From Atribacterota bacterium (GTDB lineage: Bacteria > Atribacterota > Phoenicimicrobiia > Phoenicimicrobiales > Phoenicimicrobiaceae): 6,478 nucleotides of DNA. Made by a program: the position numbers and the translations under genes. The stretch lies in assembly GCA_030666935.1 (NCBI GenBank), contig DAOUWX010000105.1, forward strand, positions 1 through 6,478. Reading direction: 5' to 3'. Positions 1 to 5,322 of this stretch are shown one piece after another. Below the pieces are notes generated by a model. That model was not told the DNA's origin, ran no database searches, and saw only the letters and a program-made list of their open reading frames with translations. Every line of letters starts with the position of its first letter. Position 1 is the stretch's first letter.

Positions 1-492
1 AAGATTTCATTTTGGAAATACGCTGACATTGCCGCTCCCTCCATTGCTATCGGAATAGGTATAGGTAGGATAGGCTGTTTGTTAAATGGCTGCTGCTTTG
101 GCGTAGTTTCAGAAAATTACGGTATTAAGTTTCCTTCTTTAAATATGCCCCCGGTGTATTTACAGCAATTAAATGATGGATTAATTGCCTCCGGAAGTTC
201 CTGTACTCTCCCGGTAATTCCTACCCAAATCTATGCTTCTTTGTATGGCTTTATAATATTTTTTATCCTTCACTGGATGAAAAAATACAGGAAATATGAT
301 GGATTTCTTATGTTGAACTTTTTCATATTATATTCAATTTCCCGCTTTGCCGTAGAATTTTTCAGATTTTATGAAAATAATTACAAAGTATTTAATTTAT
401 TGACCATTACTCAGACTATTTTACTGGGGGTTGTGTTGGTTTCCCTAGTGTTTATGAATATTTTGAAGAAAAAAGCACAAAAATATAACTAG
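1..492 (+). CDS. lgt: Prolipoprotein diacylglyceryl transferase, 3' part (partial)
   Basis: The reading frame is open from base 1, so the gene begins upstream; 163 C-terminal residues are present. Lgt is an inner-membrane enzyme that moves diacylglycerol from phosphatidylglycerol onto the lipobox cysteine of prolipoproteins. The visible signature is GRIGCLLNGCCFG (about residues 22-34 of the fragment), the Cys-rich form of the family's GRxGxxxNG motif. It is followed by PTQIYASLYG, matching the HPxQLYE region but with Ile and Ala in place of His and Glu, and by SISRFAVEFFR, matching the conserved RxxxExxR segment near the C-terminus. Four hydrophobic segments alternate with short loops, ending in a Lys-rich cytoplasmic tail (KKKAQKYN). 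The internal ATG at 79 is not the start, because family sequence continues upstream of it. The TAG stop at 490-492 runs directly into a repeat-filled gap. The family call is secure; activity cannot be judged from a fragment. Confidence 0.93.
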   Translation, partial: KISFWKYADIAAPSIAIGIGIGRIGCLLNGCCFGVVSENYGIKFPSLNMPPVYLQQLNDGLIASGSSCTLPVIPTQIYASLYGFIIFFILHWMKKYRKYDGFLMLNFFILYSISRFAVEFFRFYENNYKVFNLLTITQTILLGVVLVSLVFMNILKKKAQKYN

Positions 493-506
493 CGTAGAAC
501 GTAGAA
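493..506 (+). repeat. CGTAGAA tandem heptamer (2 copies)
   Basis: Two perfect adjacent copies of CGTAGAA (493-499, 500-506) start immediately after the lgt stop codon. This is a short tandem repeat with the same 7-bp period as the AGTAT arrays elsewhere in the window but with a different unit. No function is visible. Confidence 0.6.
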
Positions 507-540
507 TTGCGGGCAGCAAGTGAAAGCGAGATAACAAATA

Positions 541-568
541 AGTATCGAGTATATTGTATCGAGTATAT
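541..568 (+). repeat. AGTAT-type heptad array upstream of rluD
   Basis: AGTAT or a one-base variant recurs every 7 bp at 541, 548, 555 and 562. At a larger scale GTATCGAGTATAT occurs perfectly twice (542-554, 556-568), a 14-bp period. The same heptad, often read as ATACT from the other strand, recurs at 3674-3692, 3916-3966 and inside gmk (5365-5392). It is followed by an A/G-rich tract (about 572-609) and then the inverted-repeat element at 610. Confidence 0.75.
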
Positions 569-609
569 AGTGAAGAAAAAGAAATTAGGAGACAGAATAA
601 AAACAAAAA

Positions 610-692
610 TGTCATTGCGAGCGACCACAGGGAGCGTGGCAATCTCGGTAATTATGAGATTGCTTCGGTCGTTTTACTCCCTCGCAATGACA
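610..692. repeat. Palindromic TGTCATTGCGAG intergenic repeat element (REP/MITE-like)
   Basis: The 83-bp element is bounded by a perfect 12-bp inverted repeat, TGTCATTGCGAG (610-621) and CTCGCAATGACA (681-692). Inside it is a second perfect pair, GCAATCTC (639-646) and GAGATTGC (656-663), with a 9-nt loop, plus CGACC (622-626) pairing with GGTCG (667-671). It can therefore fold into a long hairpin on either strand. Its base composition is clearly richer in GC than the flanks. I know closely similar TCATTGCGAG / GCAATCTC palindromes as dispersed intergenic repeats in many unrelated bacteria. It encodes no protein; the small open frames that cross it are incidental. A role in mRNA 3'-end protection for lgt or as a non-autonomous mobile element is possible but not shown. 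Confidence 0.85.
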
Positions 693-770
693 AAAAGATT
701 CGAGTTTTGAATTATGGCTTTACGCAAGATATATCGCGTAACTACTCCTGAATTCTGATTTTCTTAACGC

Positions 771-794
771 GATACGATATACTAACAAATAATT
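771..794 (+). repeat. 24-bp block shared with the gap before yicC
   Basis: This block beginning GATACGATATACTAAC matches 3954-3977 at 22 of 24 positions (differences at the 7th and 19th bases). Both copies are on the plus strand, both close a stretch of heptad-type repeat, and both lie upstream of a rightward gene (rluD and yicC). It could be the conserved end of the repeat module; it does not look like a complete promoter by itself. Confidence 0.6.
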
Positions 795-802
795 TAAAAA
801 AT

Positions 803-820
803 TGTCAAAGGACCGTCCCC
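803..820 (+). repeat. TGTCAAAGGACCGTCCCC repeat fragment before rluD
   Basis: This 18-bp string ends 6 bp before the rluD ATG. Its first 12 bases recur with one change at 3646-3657 (TGACAAAGGACC), upstream of rqcH. From memory, GGGGACGGTCCTTTGACA-like strings are common intergenic repeats in several bacterial genomes. AAAGGA (807-812) is the only Shine-Dalgarno-like string near rluD, but 14 nt before the ATG is long for a ribosome binding site, so translation may start weakly. Confidence 0.5.
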
Positions 821-826
821 TAATAG

Positions 827-1756
827 ATGATTGAAGAAGAAAAAAGTTTAATATTTAAAAGTAAAGAGAAGATCAGAATCGACCTCTATTTAACCCAGCA
901 GGAACTACGCCCCTCCAGATCCCAGATTAGGAATTTAATCGCCCAGGACAAGATAAAAGTAAATGGCAATCCAGTTAAACCAAGTTATATCTTGAAAAAT
1001 GGAGATACGATAAATTTAGCTCTTCCCGAAAATATAGAATTAAAGATTAAGGCAGAGGTCATTCCCATAGATATAATCTACGAAGATGAATATCTGGTGG
1101 TAGTTAATAAACCGGCCGATATGATTGTTCATCCTGCAGGGAAGATTCTTTCCGGCACTCTGGTAAATGCCCTGCTGTTCCATTGCCGGGATTCCCTATC
1201 GGGGATAAGCGGAGTGATCAGGCCGGGCATCGTGCACCGCCTGGATAAAAATACTTCCGGTCTGATGGTAGTGGCAAAAAATGATTTTGCCCATCTTGAC
1301 CTGTCAAAACAGATAAAAGAACATCAAGTAACTAAAAAATATCTCACCCTGGTCCACGGTAATCTGAAAGATGATTCCGGAATTATCGATGCGCCGATAG
1401 GCCGGAGTCTGAAGAACAGGAAAAAAATGGCAGTGACAGTGGAAGGGAAGAGTAGGGAAGCAGTAACCCAGTTCAAGATCTTAAAAAGATTTTCCGGCTA
1501 TACCCTGATCGAAGCAACTCTTCGTACGGGCAGGACTCATCAGATAAGAGTACATCTGGCTTTTATCGGCCATCCCATCGTTGGTGACCAGTTATACGGC
1601 CGCAAAAGGCAGGGATTGAATATCAACAGGCAGGCTTTACATTCTTATGTTTTAGGTTTTGTGCACCCCGAATCTAAAAAATATATGGAATTTTCTGCCC
1701 CTCTTCCTCAGGATATGCAGAAATTAATCGATTGCCTGGAAGGGGAGGAAAAATAG
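827..1756 (+). CDS. rluD: 23S rRNA pseudouridine synthase, RluA/RluD family
   Basis: The 309-residue product converts uridines to pseudouridine in rRNA; RluD of E. coli modifies helix 69 of 23S rRNA (positions 1911, 1915, 1917). An S4 RNA-binding domain spans roughly residues 16-75 (SRSQIRNLIAQDKIKVNG is typical). The catalytic domain follows, with VVNKPADMIVHP (92-103), the signature HRLDKNTSGL (137-146) carrying the nucleophile Asp140, and GRTHQIRVHL (235-244). Length and domain order are normal for the family. The ATG at 827 is the earliest possible start because an in-frame TAG lies directly before it (824-826). The only SD-like string (AAAGGA, 807-812) is poorly spaced and sits in a repeat fragment. 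The gene converges on rqcH with a 10-bp gap. RluD and RluA-type paralogues are hard to separate by eye, so the family is certain and the exact target uridines are inferred. Confidence 0.93.
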   Translation: MIEEEKSLIFKSKEKIRIDLYLTQQELRPSRSQIRNLIAQDKIKVNGNPVKPSYILKNGDTINLALPENIELKIKAEVIPIDIIYEDEYLVVVNKPADMIVHPAGKILSGTLVNALLFHCRDSLSGISGVIRPGIVHRLDKNTSGLMVVAKNDFAHLDLSKQIKEHQVTKKYLTLVHGNLKDDSGIIDAPIGRSLKNRKKMAVTVEGKSREAVTQFKILKRFSGYTLIEATLRTGRTHQIRVHLAFIGHPIVGDQLYGRKRQGLNINRQALHSYVLGFVHPESKKYMEFSAPLPQDMQKLIDCLEGEEK

Positions 1757-1766
1757 AATATTAGAA

Positions 1767-3575
1767 CTATTTTTGAGAAACTTTCTCCATTCTCCTGACC
1801 TCCTCCGGATCTACTTTTATCCAAAGACCCTTTTCATGAGAATAGATAACCATTCCCGGTTTGGCGTTTTTAGGTTTTTTCACGTATTTTTTAAGAGTAT
1901 AATCGACCAACACTTTATTATCTTTTTTGGCTTTACTAAAATAAGCGGCTAAATTTGCCGCCTGAATCAAAGTATCAAGCGGAAGAGATTGTTTATCCCC
2001 TTTATTTTTAATAATAATATGAGACCCCTGGATGTTTTTTGCATGAAGCCAGGTATCATTGCCGGAAGCCAATTTAAAAGTTAAAAAATCATTTTGCAGG
2101 TTATTCTTACCCAAGTAGATTTCCCAGCCATCTTTAGAGATATATTTAACCGGTCGTAATCTATTCGTTTCTTTTTTTGCTTTTTTAAGGGGAGCAGCGG
2201 CTTTCTTTGCCCATCCTAATTTGGTTAGGTTATTATAAATTTTGAGCAGATGGGGAAGAGAATTAATTTCCTGTTTATATAATTTCTGAAGCTCGGTCAG
2301 TCGGGCAAGCTTTAGCTGATGGCTCTTTAATTGCTCGGAAATTATTTGGAAACTATCTTTTGTTTTCCGGTATTTTTTAAAATATAACCGGGCATTCTCT
2401 AAAGGGGTCAATTTATCGTTTAACGGGATGGTTATATCTTCCTGCCCGGTAGAATAATAGTTGATGGCAATAATTTCCCTGTCTCCTCTTTTAATGCCGG
2501 AAAGATTCGTTTTTATCAGTTCCCCGCTTATCTTATATTTTTCACAATTTTTAACTTCTTCCAGTTTTTTCTGGCAATCGTCTATCCTATTATTTATTTT
2601 CAATATATTTTTTTTAATTATCTGGTCTATTTTATTTTGCATAGACAGAACTTCCCGTTCTTTTTCCAGCTCACTAAATAAGAATTCCAGACACGAATTC
2701 GCATCATTAAAGGTTTGCCTGTGGTATTTGGGAAACTGTATTGAATCGATTATAGACCAGGCTTTTATCTTTTTAGATAGGGGATCTAAAAAGAGGGGCG
2801 GCTGAAAATTATGATTTTTAATATTTGTTATAATTTTATTAAAAGAAGTCCGGAGCATTTCCAAATCTGACTCGGACGCCTCAGATACCTTCTTTTCCGG
2901 TGATAAGTTAGCCTGAAGAACCACCTCTTTTGCACTCTGAGGGCTTAGACCTGTAAAATTGTTCTGCATCAGCTTCCGGAGGGTTAAATCTTTATTTTCT
3001 GCGGATAGGGAATTAAAAATATTGAAGAAGTCTTCACGTTTAATGTTTAGAGGGTCTATTTTGTTTTGCGAAGGAGGGGCGATATAGAGCTTTCCGGGCA
3101 TAATCTCCCGGTACCTGCTGATATTAAAATCTATTAGTTTTATGGCGGTTTCTATGGTTTTATCTTCTTTAAGAAGAATCATATTACCGTGTTTGCCCAT
3201 AAATTCCACCACCAGAATTTTATTTTGCACTTTACCGAACTTTTGGTAAGGCCTGATAATAAAATGTAAAATACGGTCAAAACTAGGGTGTTCGATATCT
3301 AATATTTTCCCTCCCTTTAGCTGATTTTGCAGAAGAGTTAAAAAAGGAGAACTGATAGTCTGTTGTCTGTTTTCTAATTCGGTAAAGTAAATTTCGGGAA
3401 GCGAGGGATCAAGGGAAATATGGATATAAAAGGATGAGGTTAAAAATTTAACAGGTTTTACCTCAATAATAATTTTATATTTTTTAGTCTGAATCAGGCT
3501 TACTATCTTTCCCTCTTTAAATTTATCCAGAAGCTCTTTTCTCATTGCTTCCAAAGTAATGCTATCCAGGGACAT
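1767..3575 (-). CDS. rqcH: NFACT-family ribosome quality control protein (RqcH/Rqc2 type)
   Basis: The 602-residue protein belongs to the NFACT family (RqcH in Bacillus, Rqc2/NEMF in eukaryotes, formerly FbpA-like fibronectin-binding proteins). RqcH binds obstructed 50S subunits carrying peptidyl-tRNA and recruits tRNA-Ala to add C-terminal alanine tails that mark the stalled chain for proteolysis. NFACT-N covers about 1-235 and includes HPSFDRILHF with Asp100-Arg101, matching the DR motif needed for tRNA recruitment in RqcH. A Lys/Glu-rich coiled-coil region runs about 300-450. NFACT-R is at about 475-590, with GWEIYLGKNNLQND (483-496), DTWLHAKNIQGSH (507-519) and a final GLWIKVDPEEV. The frame stays open for 83 more codons upstream, but those translate repeat DNA. 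The ATG at 3575 has AAGGAG six bases before it and begins the homologous part. The gene is divergent from yicC and probably has its own promoter. An intact DR motif predicts an active tailing factor. Confidence 0.93.
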   Translation of the reverse strand: MSLDSITLEAMRKELLDKFKEGKIVSLIQTKKYKIIIEVKPVKFLTSSFYIHISLDPSLPEIYFTELENRQQTISSPFLTLLQNQLKGGKILDIEHPSFDRILHFIIRPYQKFGKVQNKILVVEFMGKHGNMILLKEDKTIETAIKLIDFNISRYREIMPGKLYIAPPSQNKIDPLNIKREDFFNIFNSLSAENKDLTLRKLMQNNFTGLSPQSAKEVVLQANLSPEKKVSEASESDLEMLRTSFNKIITNIKNHNFQPPLFLDPLSKKIKAWSIIDSIQFPKYHRQTFNDANSCLEFLFSELEKEREVLSMQNKIDQIIKKNILKINNRIDDCQKKLEEVKNCEKYKISGELIKTNLSGIKRGDREIIAINYYSTGQEDITIPLNDKLTPLENARLYFKKYRKTKDSFQIISEQLKSHQLKLARLTELQKLYKQEINSLPHLLKIYNNLTKLGWAKKAAAPLKKAKKETNRLRPVKYISKDGWEIYLGKNNLQNDFLTFKLASGNDTWLHAKNIQGSHIIIKNKGDKQSLPLDTLIQAANLAAYFSKAKKDNKVLVDYTLKKYVKKPKNAKPGMVIYSHEKGLWIKVDPEEVRRMEKVSQK

Positions 3576-3581
3576 ATTATT

Positions 3582-3587
3582 CTCCTT
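3582..3587 (-). promoter_or_regulatory. Shine-Dalgarno site that fixes the rqcH start
   Basis: Read on the minus strand this is AAGGAG, followed by 6 nt and then ATG (3575-3573). It is the best ribosome binding site in the region and decides the start against the ATG at 3824, whose upstream codons lie in repeat DNA. Confidence 0.85.
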
Positions 3588-3615
3588 GCCGATATATTTA
3601 ACTTTAATATAATCT

Positions 3616-3621
3616 ATTATA
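3616..3621 (-). promoter_or_regulatory. Candidate -10 box for rqcH
   Basis: The minus strand reads TATAAT, a perfect sigma-70 -10 hexamer, which would start transcription about 35 nt before the rqcH ATG. The sequence at -35 spacing is only a T-rich stretch (TTTTTA-like), so this is a half-promoter call. AT-rich DNA gives such hexamers by chance. Confidence 0.4.
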
Positions 3622-3673
3622 GAGGTATAATCAAGAAAATAAAAATGACAAAGGACCCTGAAATTATGAAATA

Positions 3674-3692
3674 AGTATCGCGTATCGAGTAA
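3674..3692 (+). repeat. Short AGTAT heptad run
   Basis: AGTAT, CGTAT and AGTAA start at 3674, 3681 and 3688, the same 7-bp period and unit as at 541-568. It lies just upstream of rqcH and overlaps nothing coding. Confidence 0.6.
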
Positions 3693-3697
3693 AATAC

Positions 3698-3735
3698 AGT
3701 AATGAGTAATAAGTAAGGAGTAATGAGTAATAAGT
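3698..3735 (+). repeat. 17-bp direct repeat AGTAATGAGTAATAAGT, 21-bp period
   Basis: Two perfect 17-bp copies lie at 3698-3714 and 3719-3735, separated by AAGG. Each is itself built from AGTAAT/GAGTAAT-like units of about 7 bp. On the minus strand the repeat gives a spurious peptide (ITHYSLLITHY) in frame with rqcH, which is why the longer rqcH reading should be discarded. Confidence 0.8.
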
Positions 3736-3770
3736 TTCAGGTTATAAGTTGCGGGTTTGAAAAATAGTAA

Positions 3771-3790
3771 GAGCACGATGCATCGTGCTC
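3771..3790. repeat. Perfect 20-bp palindrome
   Basis: GAGCACGATG (3771-3780) is followed without spacer by its exact reverse complement CATCGTGCTC (3781-3790). A related but imperfect 20-bp palindrome starts 48 bp further on. It could be a protein-binding operator or the core of a dispersed repeat. As RNA it makes a poor hairpin because no loop is left over. Confidence 0.8.
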
Positions 3791-3818
3791 CTAAGATGTC
3801 AGAATACAAAACAAAGAA

Positions 3819-3838
3819 GGGCACAATTCATTATGCCC
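3819..3838. repeat. Imperfect 20-bp palindrome, sister of the one at 3771
   Basis: GGGCACAATT (3819-3828) and CATTATGCCC (3829-3838) form an imperfect palindrome of the same length. It matches the 3771 palindrome at 14 of 20 positions, including the GGCA/GCAC core and central CAT. The shared form suggests one family of elements that has diverged. Confidence 0.65.
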
Positions 3839-3855
3839 CCACAAATAGCTCTTGA

Positions 3856-3891
3856 TTTTTTATCTTTCTCTTTTTCTCTTTCGTTTTCTTT
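3856..3891 (+). repeat. Pyrimidine tract (polypurine on minus strand)
   Basis: About 36 bases are almost pure T/C, interrupted by A at 3862 and G at 3883. On the minus strand it is a polypurine tract placed between the ATACT heptad array and the 20-bp palindromes, echoing the order array - A/G tract - inverted repeat at 541-692. Confidence 0.5.
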
Positions 3892-3915
3892 ACTGTATAC
3901 TTCTTTCTTAACTCG

Positions 3916-3977
3916 ATACTTTATACTATATACTTGATACTATATTTATACTAGATACGGTATACTAACAATTAATT
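3916..3977 (+). repeat. ATACT/AGTAT heptad array with conserved end block
   Basis: ATACT recurs every 7 bp at 3916, 3923, 3930 and 3937, then after a 4-bp phase slip at 3948, 3955 (as ATACG) and 3962. The minus-strand unit is AGTAT, the same as at 541-568. The array ends in the 24-bp block 3954-3977 shared with 771-794. Confidence 0.75.
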
Positions 3978-3982
3978 CAATC

Positions 3983-4038
3983 TGTCAATCGGTGAATTGG
4001 TAAATTGGACAATCGGTAAATTGATAAATTGATTATTA
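3983..4038 (+). repeat. 8-bp tandem array GGTAAATT just upstream of the operon promoter
   Basis: Seven 8-bp units follow one another: TGTCAATC, GGTGAATT, GGTAAATT, GGACAATC, GGTAAATT, GATAAATT, GATTATTA. At a larger scale three units form a 24-bp block that occurs twice (3983-4006, 4007-4030; 20 of 24 identical). The array stops 9 bp before the -35 box of the yicC promoter. AT-rich phased repeats there might bend DNA or bind a regulator, but nothing shows it. Confidence 0.75.
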
Positions 4039-4047
4039 CGAAATTAT

Positions 4048-4076
4048 TTGACAAGCAGTAAGTATTACCATAAAAT
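4048..4076 (+). promoter_or_regulatory. Sigma-70 type promoter for yicC-remA-gmk-rpoZ
   Basis: A perfect -35 box TTGACA (4048-4053) is followed by a 17-bp spacer and TAAAAT (4071-4076), which differs from the TATAAT consensus in one base. Transcription would start near 4083, leaving a 5' leader of about 45 nt before the yicC start. It is by far the best promoter in the window and is placed where the cluster needs one. Confidence 0.8.
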
Positions 4077-4114
4077 TAATGTGAAGTTTGTAATTTTTAA
4101 AATATAACAAGTAT

Positions 4115-4121
4115 AAGGGGA
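4115..4121 (+). promoter_or_regulatory. Shine-Dalgarno site supporting a TTG start for yicC
   Basis: AAGGGGA lies 7 nt before TTG (4129). The next in-frame ATG (4141) would be 19 nt away, too far. The TTG start also gives the N-terminus MIKSMTGYG, the form usual in this family. Confidence 0.8.
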
Positions 4122-4128
4122 AATAAAG

Positions 4129-5004
4129 TTGATTAAAAGCATGACCGGTTACGGTGTGGGAAGGCTTAAAGCAGAAGACGGAGAATGCCTTATAGAGATA
4201 AAAAGCTTAAACAATAAATACTGCGACATAAATATAAAAAATAACTTTCAGTCTTTGGAAATTGAACAAAAGATAGAAAAATTAATAAAAGACAGAGTCT
4301 CAAGAGGAAAAGTTAATATTTTAGTAAAAGTTGAAAACTATGGCCTGACCGAAGAGAAGATAATATTAAATGAAGACGTAGCTGATTCCAGTTATAAGAA
4401 TCTAAAGGCTTTAAAAGAGAACTATAAATTAAAAGACGAAATAGGCATAGATTCTATGCTTAAGTTCAGAGATATATTTACAATAGTAAAGGAAGAAGAA
4501 ACTGCTAAAATATGGCCCTTAATAGAAAAGACCCTAAATTTTGCTTTGGATTCTTTGCTGAAAATGAGGGAAAAAGAAGGTAGGGCTCTTGTTGCCGATA
4601 TCCGAAAAAGAGTCAAGAAGATACAAAAGTTGATAGATAAAATTGAGAAATATGCCAAATCATCACCGCTCGATTACAAGGATAAATTTTTAAGCAAGAT
4701 AAAAAAATTGACCGAGGGTCTAAATGTTGATGAGGGAAGAATCGAATTAGAGGCAGCAATATTTGCAGAAAAGGCGGATATCACCGAAGAAATTACCAGG
4801 TTAAAAAGCCACCTTATCCAATTCGATGAACTGCTAAATTCCGAGGAATCCGTGGGAAGAAAGATGGATTTTTTAACCCAGGAGATAAATCGGGAGGTAA
4901 ACACTATCGGGTCAAAGACCAGTGATATAGAGGTAACCCCTTTGGTTGTTTTAGTAAAAAGTGAGTTGGAAAAGATAAGGGAGCAGGCCAGAAATATAGA
5001 ATAA
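4129..5004 (+). CDS. yicC: YicC-family endoribonuclease
   Basis: This 291-residue protein is close in length to E. coli YicC (287). YicC is an RNase; in E. coli it has been linked to degradation of the small RNA RyhB together with PNPase, while its targets in other phyla are largely unknown. The YicC-like N-terminal domain opens with MIKSMTGYGVGR (1-12) and the IEIKSLNNKYCDI segment (22-34). The C-terminal DUF1732 part carries AEKADITEEITRLKSHL (213-229), GRKMDFLTQEINREVNTIGS (243-262) and the end SELEKIREQARNIE, all strongly family-like. The start is TTG at 4129, supported by AAGGGGA seven bases upstream. It is the first gene of a four-gene rightward cluster, 24 bp before remA, behind a near-consensus promoter. 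No missing motifs are apparent. The biological substrate cannot be inferred here. Confidence 0.93.
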   Translation: MIKSMTGYGVGRLKAEDGECLIEIKSLNNKYCDINIKNNFQSLEIEQKIEKLIKDRVSRGKVNILVKVENYGLTEEKIILNEDVADSSYKNLKALKENYKLKDEIGIDSMLKFRDIFTIVKEEETAKIWPLIEKTLNFALDSLLKMREKEGRALVADIRKRVKKIQKLIDKIEKYAKSSPLDYKDKFLSKIKKLTEGLNVDEGRIELEAAIFAEKADITEEITRLKSHLIQFDELLNSEESVGRKMDFLTQEINREVNTIGSKTSDIEVTPLVVLVKSELEKIREQARNIE

Positions 5005-5028
5005 TAATAGAATAATAGAGGACATAAT

Positions 5029-5310
5029 ATGTTGAATAATTTAGTGAATATAGGTTTCGGGAATTATATGAATTCTAACAGAATTATAACCATTTTAAGT
5101 CCGGATTCTGCGCCGATGAAAAGGTTAAAAGAGGAAGCAAGGGTAGAAAAAAAGTTGGTTGATGCAACCTACGGGAGGAGAACGAGAGCAATAATAATCA
5201 CGGACAGCAATCATGTAATTTTATCCTCCATCCAGCCGGAAACCATTGCTCATAGATTCGCCGAATACAGCGGACAAAATATCAAATTAAAAGAAAACAA
5301 TCCAAAGTAG
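5029..5310 (+). CDS. remA: RemA-like DNA-binding regulator (DUF370)
   Basis: The 93-residue product is a DUF370/RemA protein. In Bacillus subtilis RemA is a small oligomeric DNA-binding protein that activates biofilm-matrix and osmoprotection genes; outside Bacillus its role is mostly untested. The core LVNIGFGNYMNSNRIITIL (5-23) and DATYGRRTRAIIITDSNHVI (45-64) is highly typical, followed by SIQPETIAHRF. Arg18, Arg50 and Arg51 sit at the positions I recall as important for DNA binding in B. subtilis RemA. The ATG at 5029 has AGAGGA (5017-5022) six bases upstream. The gene lies 24 bp after yicC and 12 bp before gmk, the usual neighbourhood of this family in several phyla, so it is almost surely cotranscribed. 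The C-terminal dozen residues (SGQNIKLKENNPK) are not conserved family sequence to my eye. Confidence 0.93.
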   Translation: MLNNLVNIGFGNYMNSNRIITILSPDSAPMKRLKEEARVEKKLVDATYGRRTRAIIITDSNHVILSSIQPETIAHRFAEYSGQNIKLKENNPK

Positions 5311-5322
5311 GTAATTTTAAAT

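Larger units (their letters stand above)
493..826. other. 334-bp lgt-rluD gap, repeat-filled, no gene
   Basis: No credible gene lies here. From left to right there are CGTAGAA repeats, the AGTAT heptad array, an A/G-rich tract (about 572-609), the 610-692 inverted-repeat element, an AT-rich stretch with TATCGCG/CGCGATA strings (732-773), the shared 24-bp block and the TGTCAAAGGACC fragment. No convincing promoter for rluD is visible, so it may be read through from lgt. Confidence 0.75.
3576..4128. other. 553-bp divergent intergenic region, repeat-filled, no gene
   Basis: Between the rqcH and yicC starts I find no credible gene. In order from rqcH it contains the rqcH ribosome binding site and candidate -10, a TGACAAAGGACC fragment (3646-3657), heptad and 17-bp repeats, two 20-bp palindromes, a pyrimidine tract, the ATACT array, the 8-bp array and the yicC promoter. 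Roughly the central 350 bp is repeat-derived. Confidence 0.8.

Noticed and set aside
445..642. Minus-strand open frame at the lgt 3' end
   Set aside because: It overlaps the lgt coding end and half of the palindromic repeat and has no recognisable similarity.
707..735. Promoter for rluD (TTGAAT, 17 bp, TATATC)
   Set aside because: Both hexamers are weak and such matches are frequent in DNA this AT-rich; nothing else supports it.
507..751. Two short plus-strand open frames in the lgt-rluD gap
   Set aside because: Both run through the heptad array and the inverted-repeat element, overlap each other in different frames, and have no protein-like composition or good ribosome binding site.
1757..1766. 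Bidirectional terminator between rluD and rqcH
   Set aside because: The gap is only 10 bp and neither it nor the flanking codons form a convincing stem with a T run.
2461..2805. 114-codon plus-strand open frame inside rqcH
   Set aside because: Antisense shadow of the coiled-coil coding region; Phe/Ser-rich, as expected for the complement of Lys/Glu-rich codons.
3576..3824. 83-codon N-terminal extension of the rqcH reading frame on the minus strand
   Set aside because: It translates the 17-bp direct repeat and a palindrome region, has no family similarity, and a perfect AAGGAG-ATG start follows at 3575.
3698..4038. CRISPR array
   Set aside because: The repeats are 7-24 bp, degenerate and directly tandem, with no unique spacers of even length.
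4422..4904. Two minus-strand open frames inside yicC
   Set aside because: Shadows of a well-supported family gene on the opposite strand.
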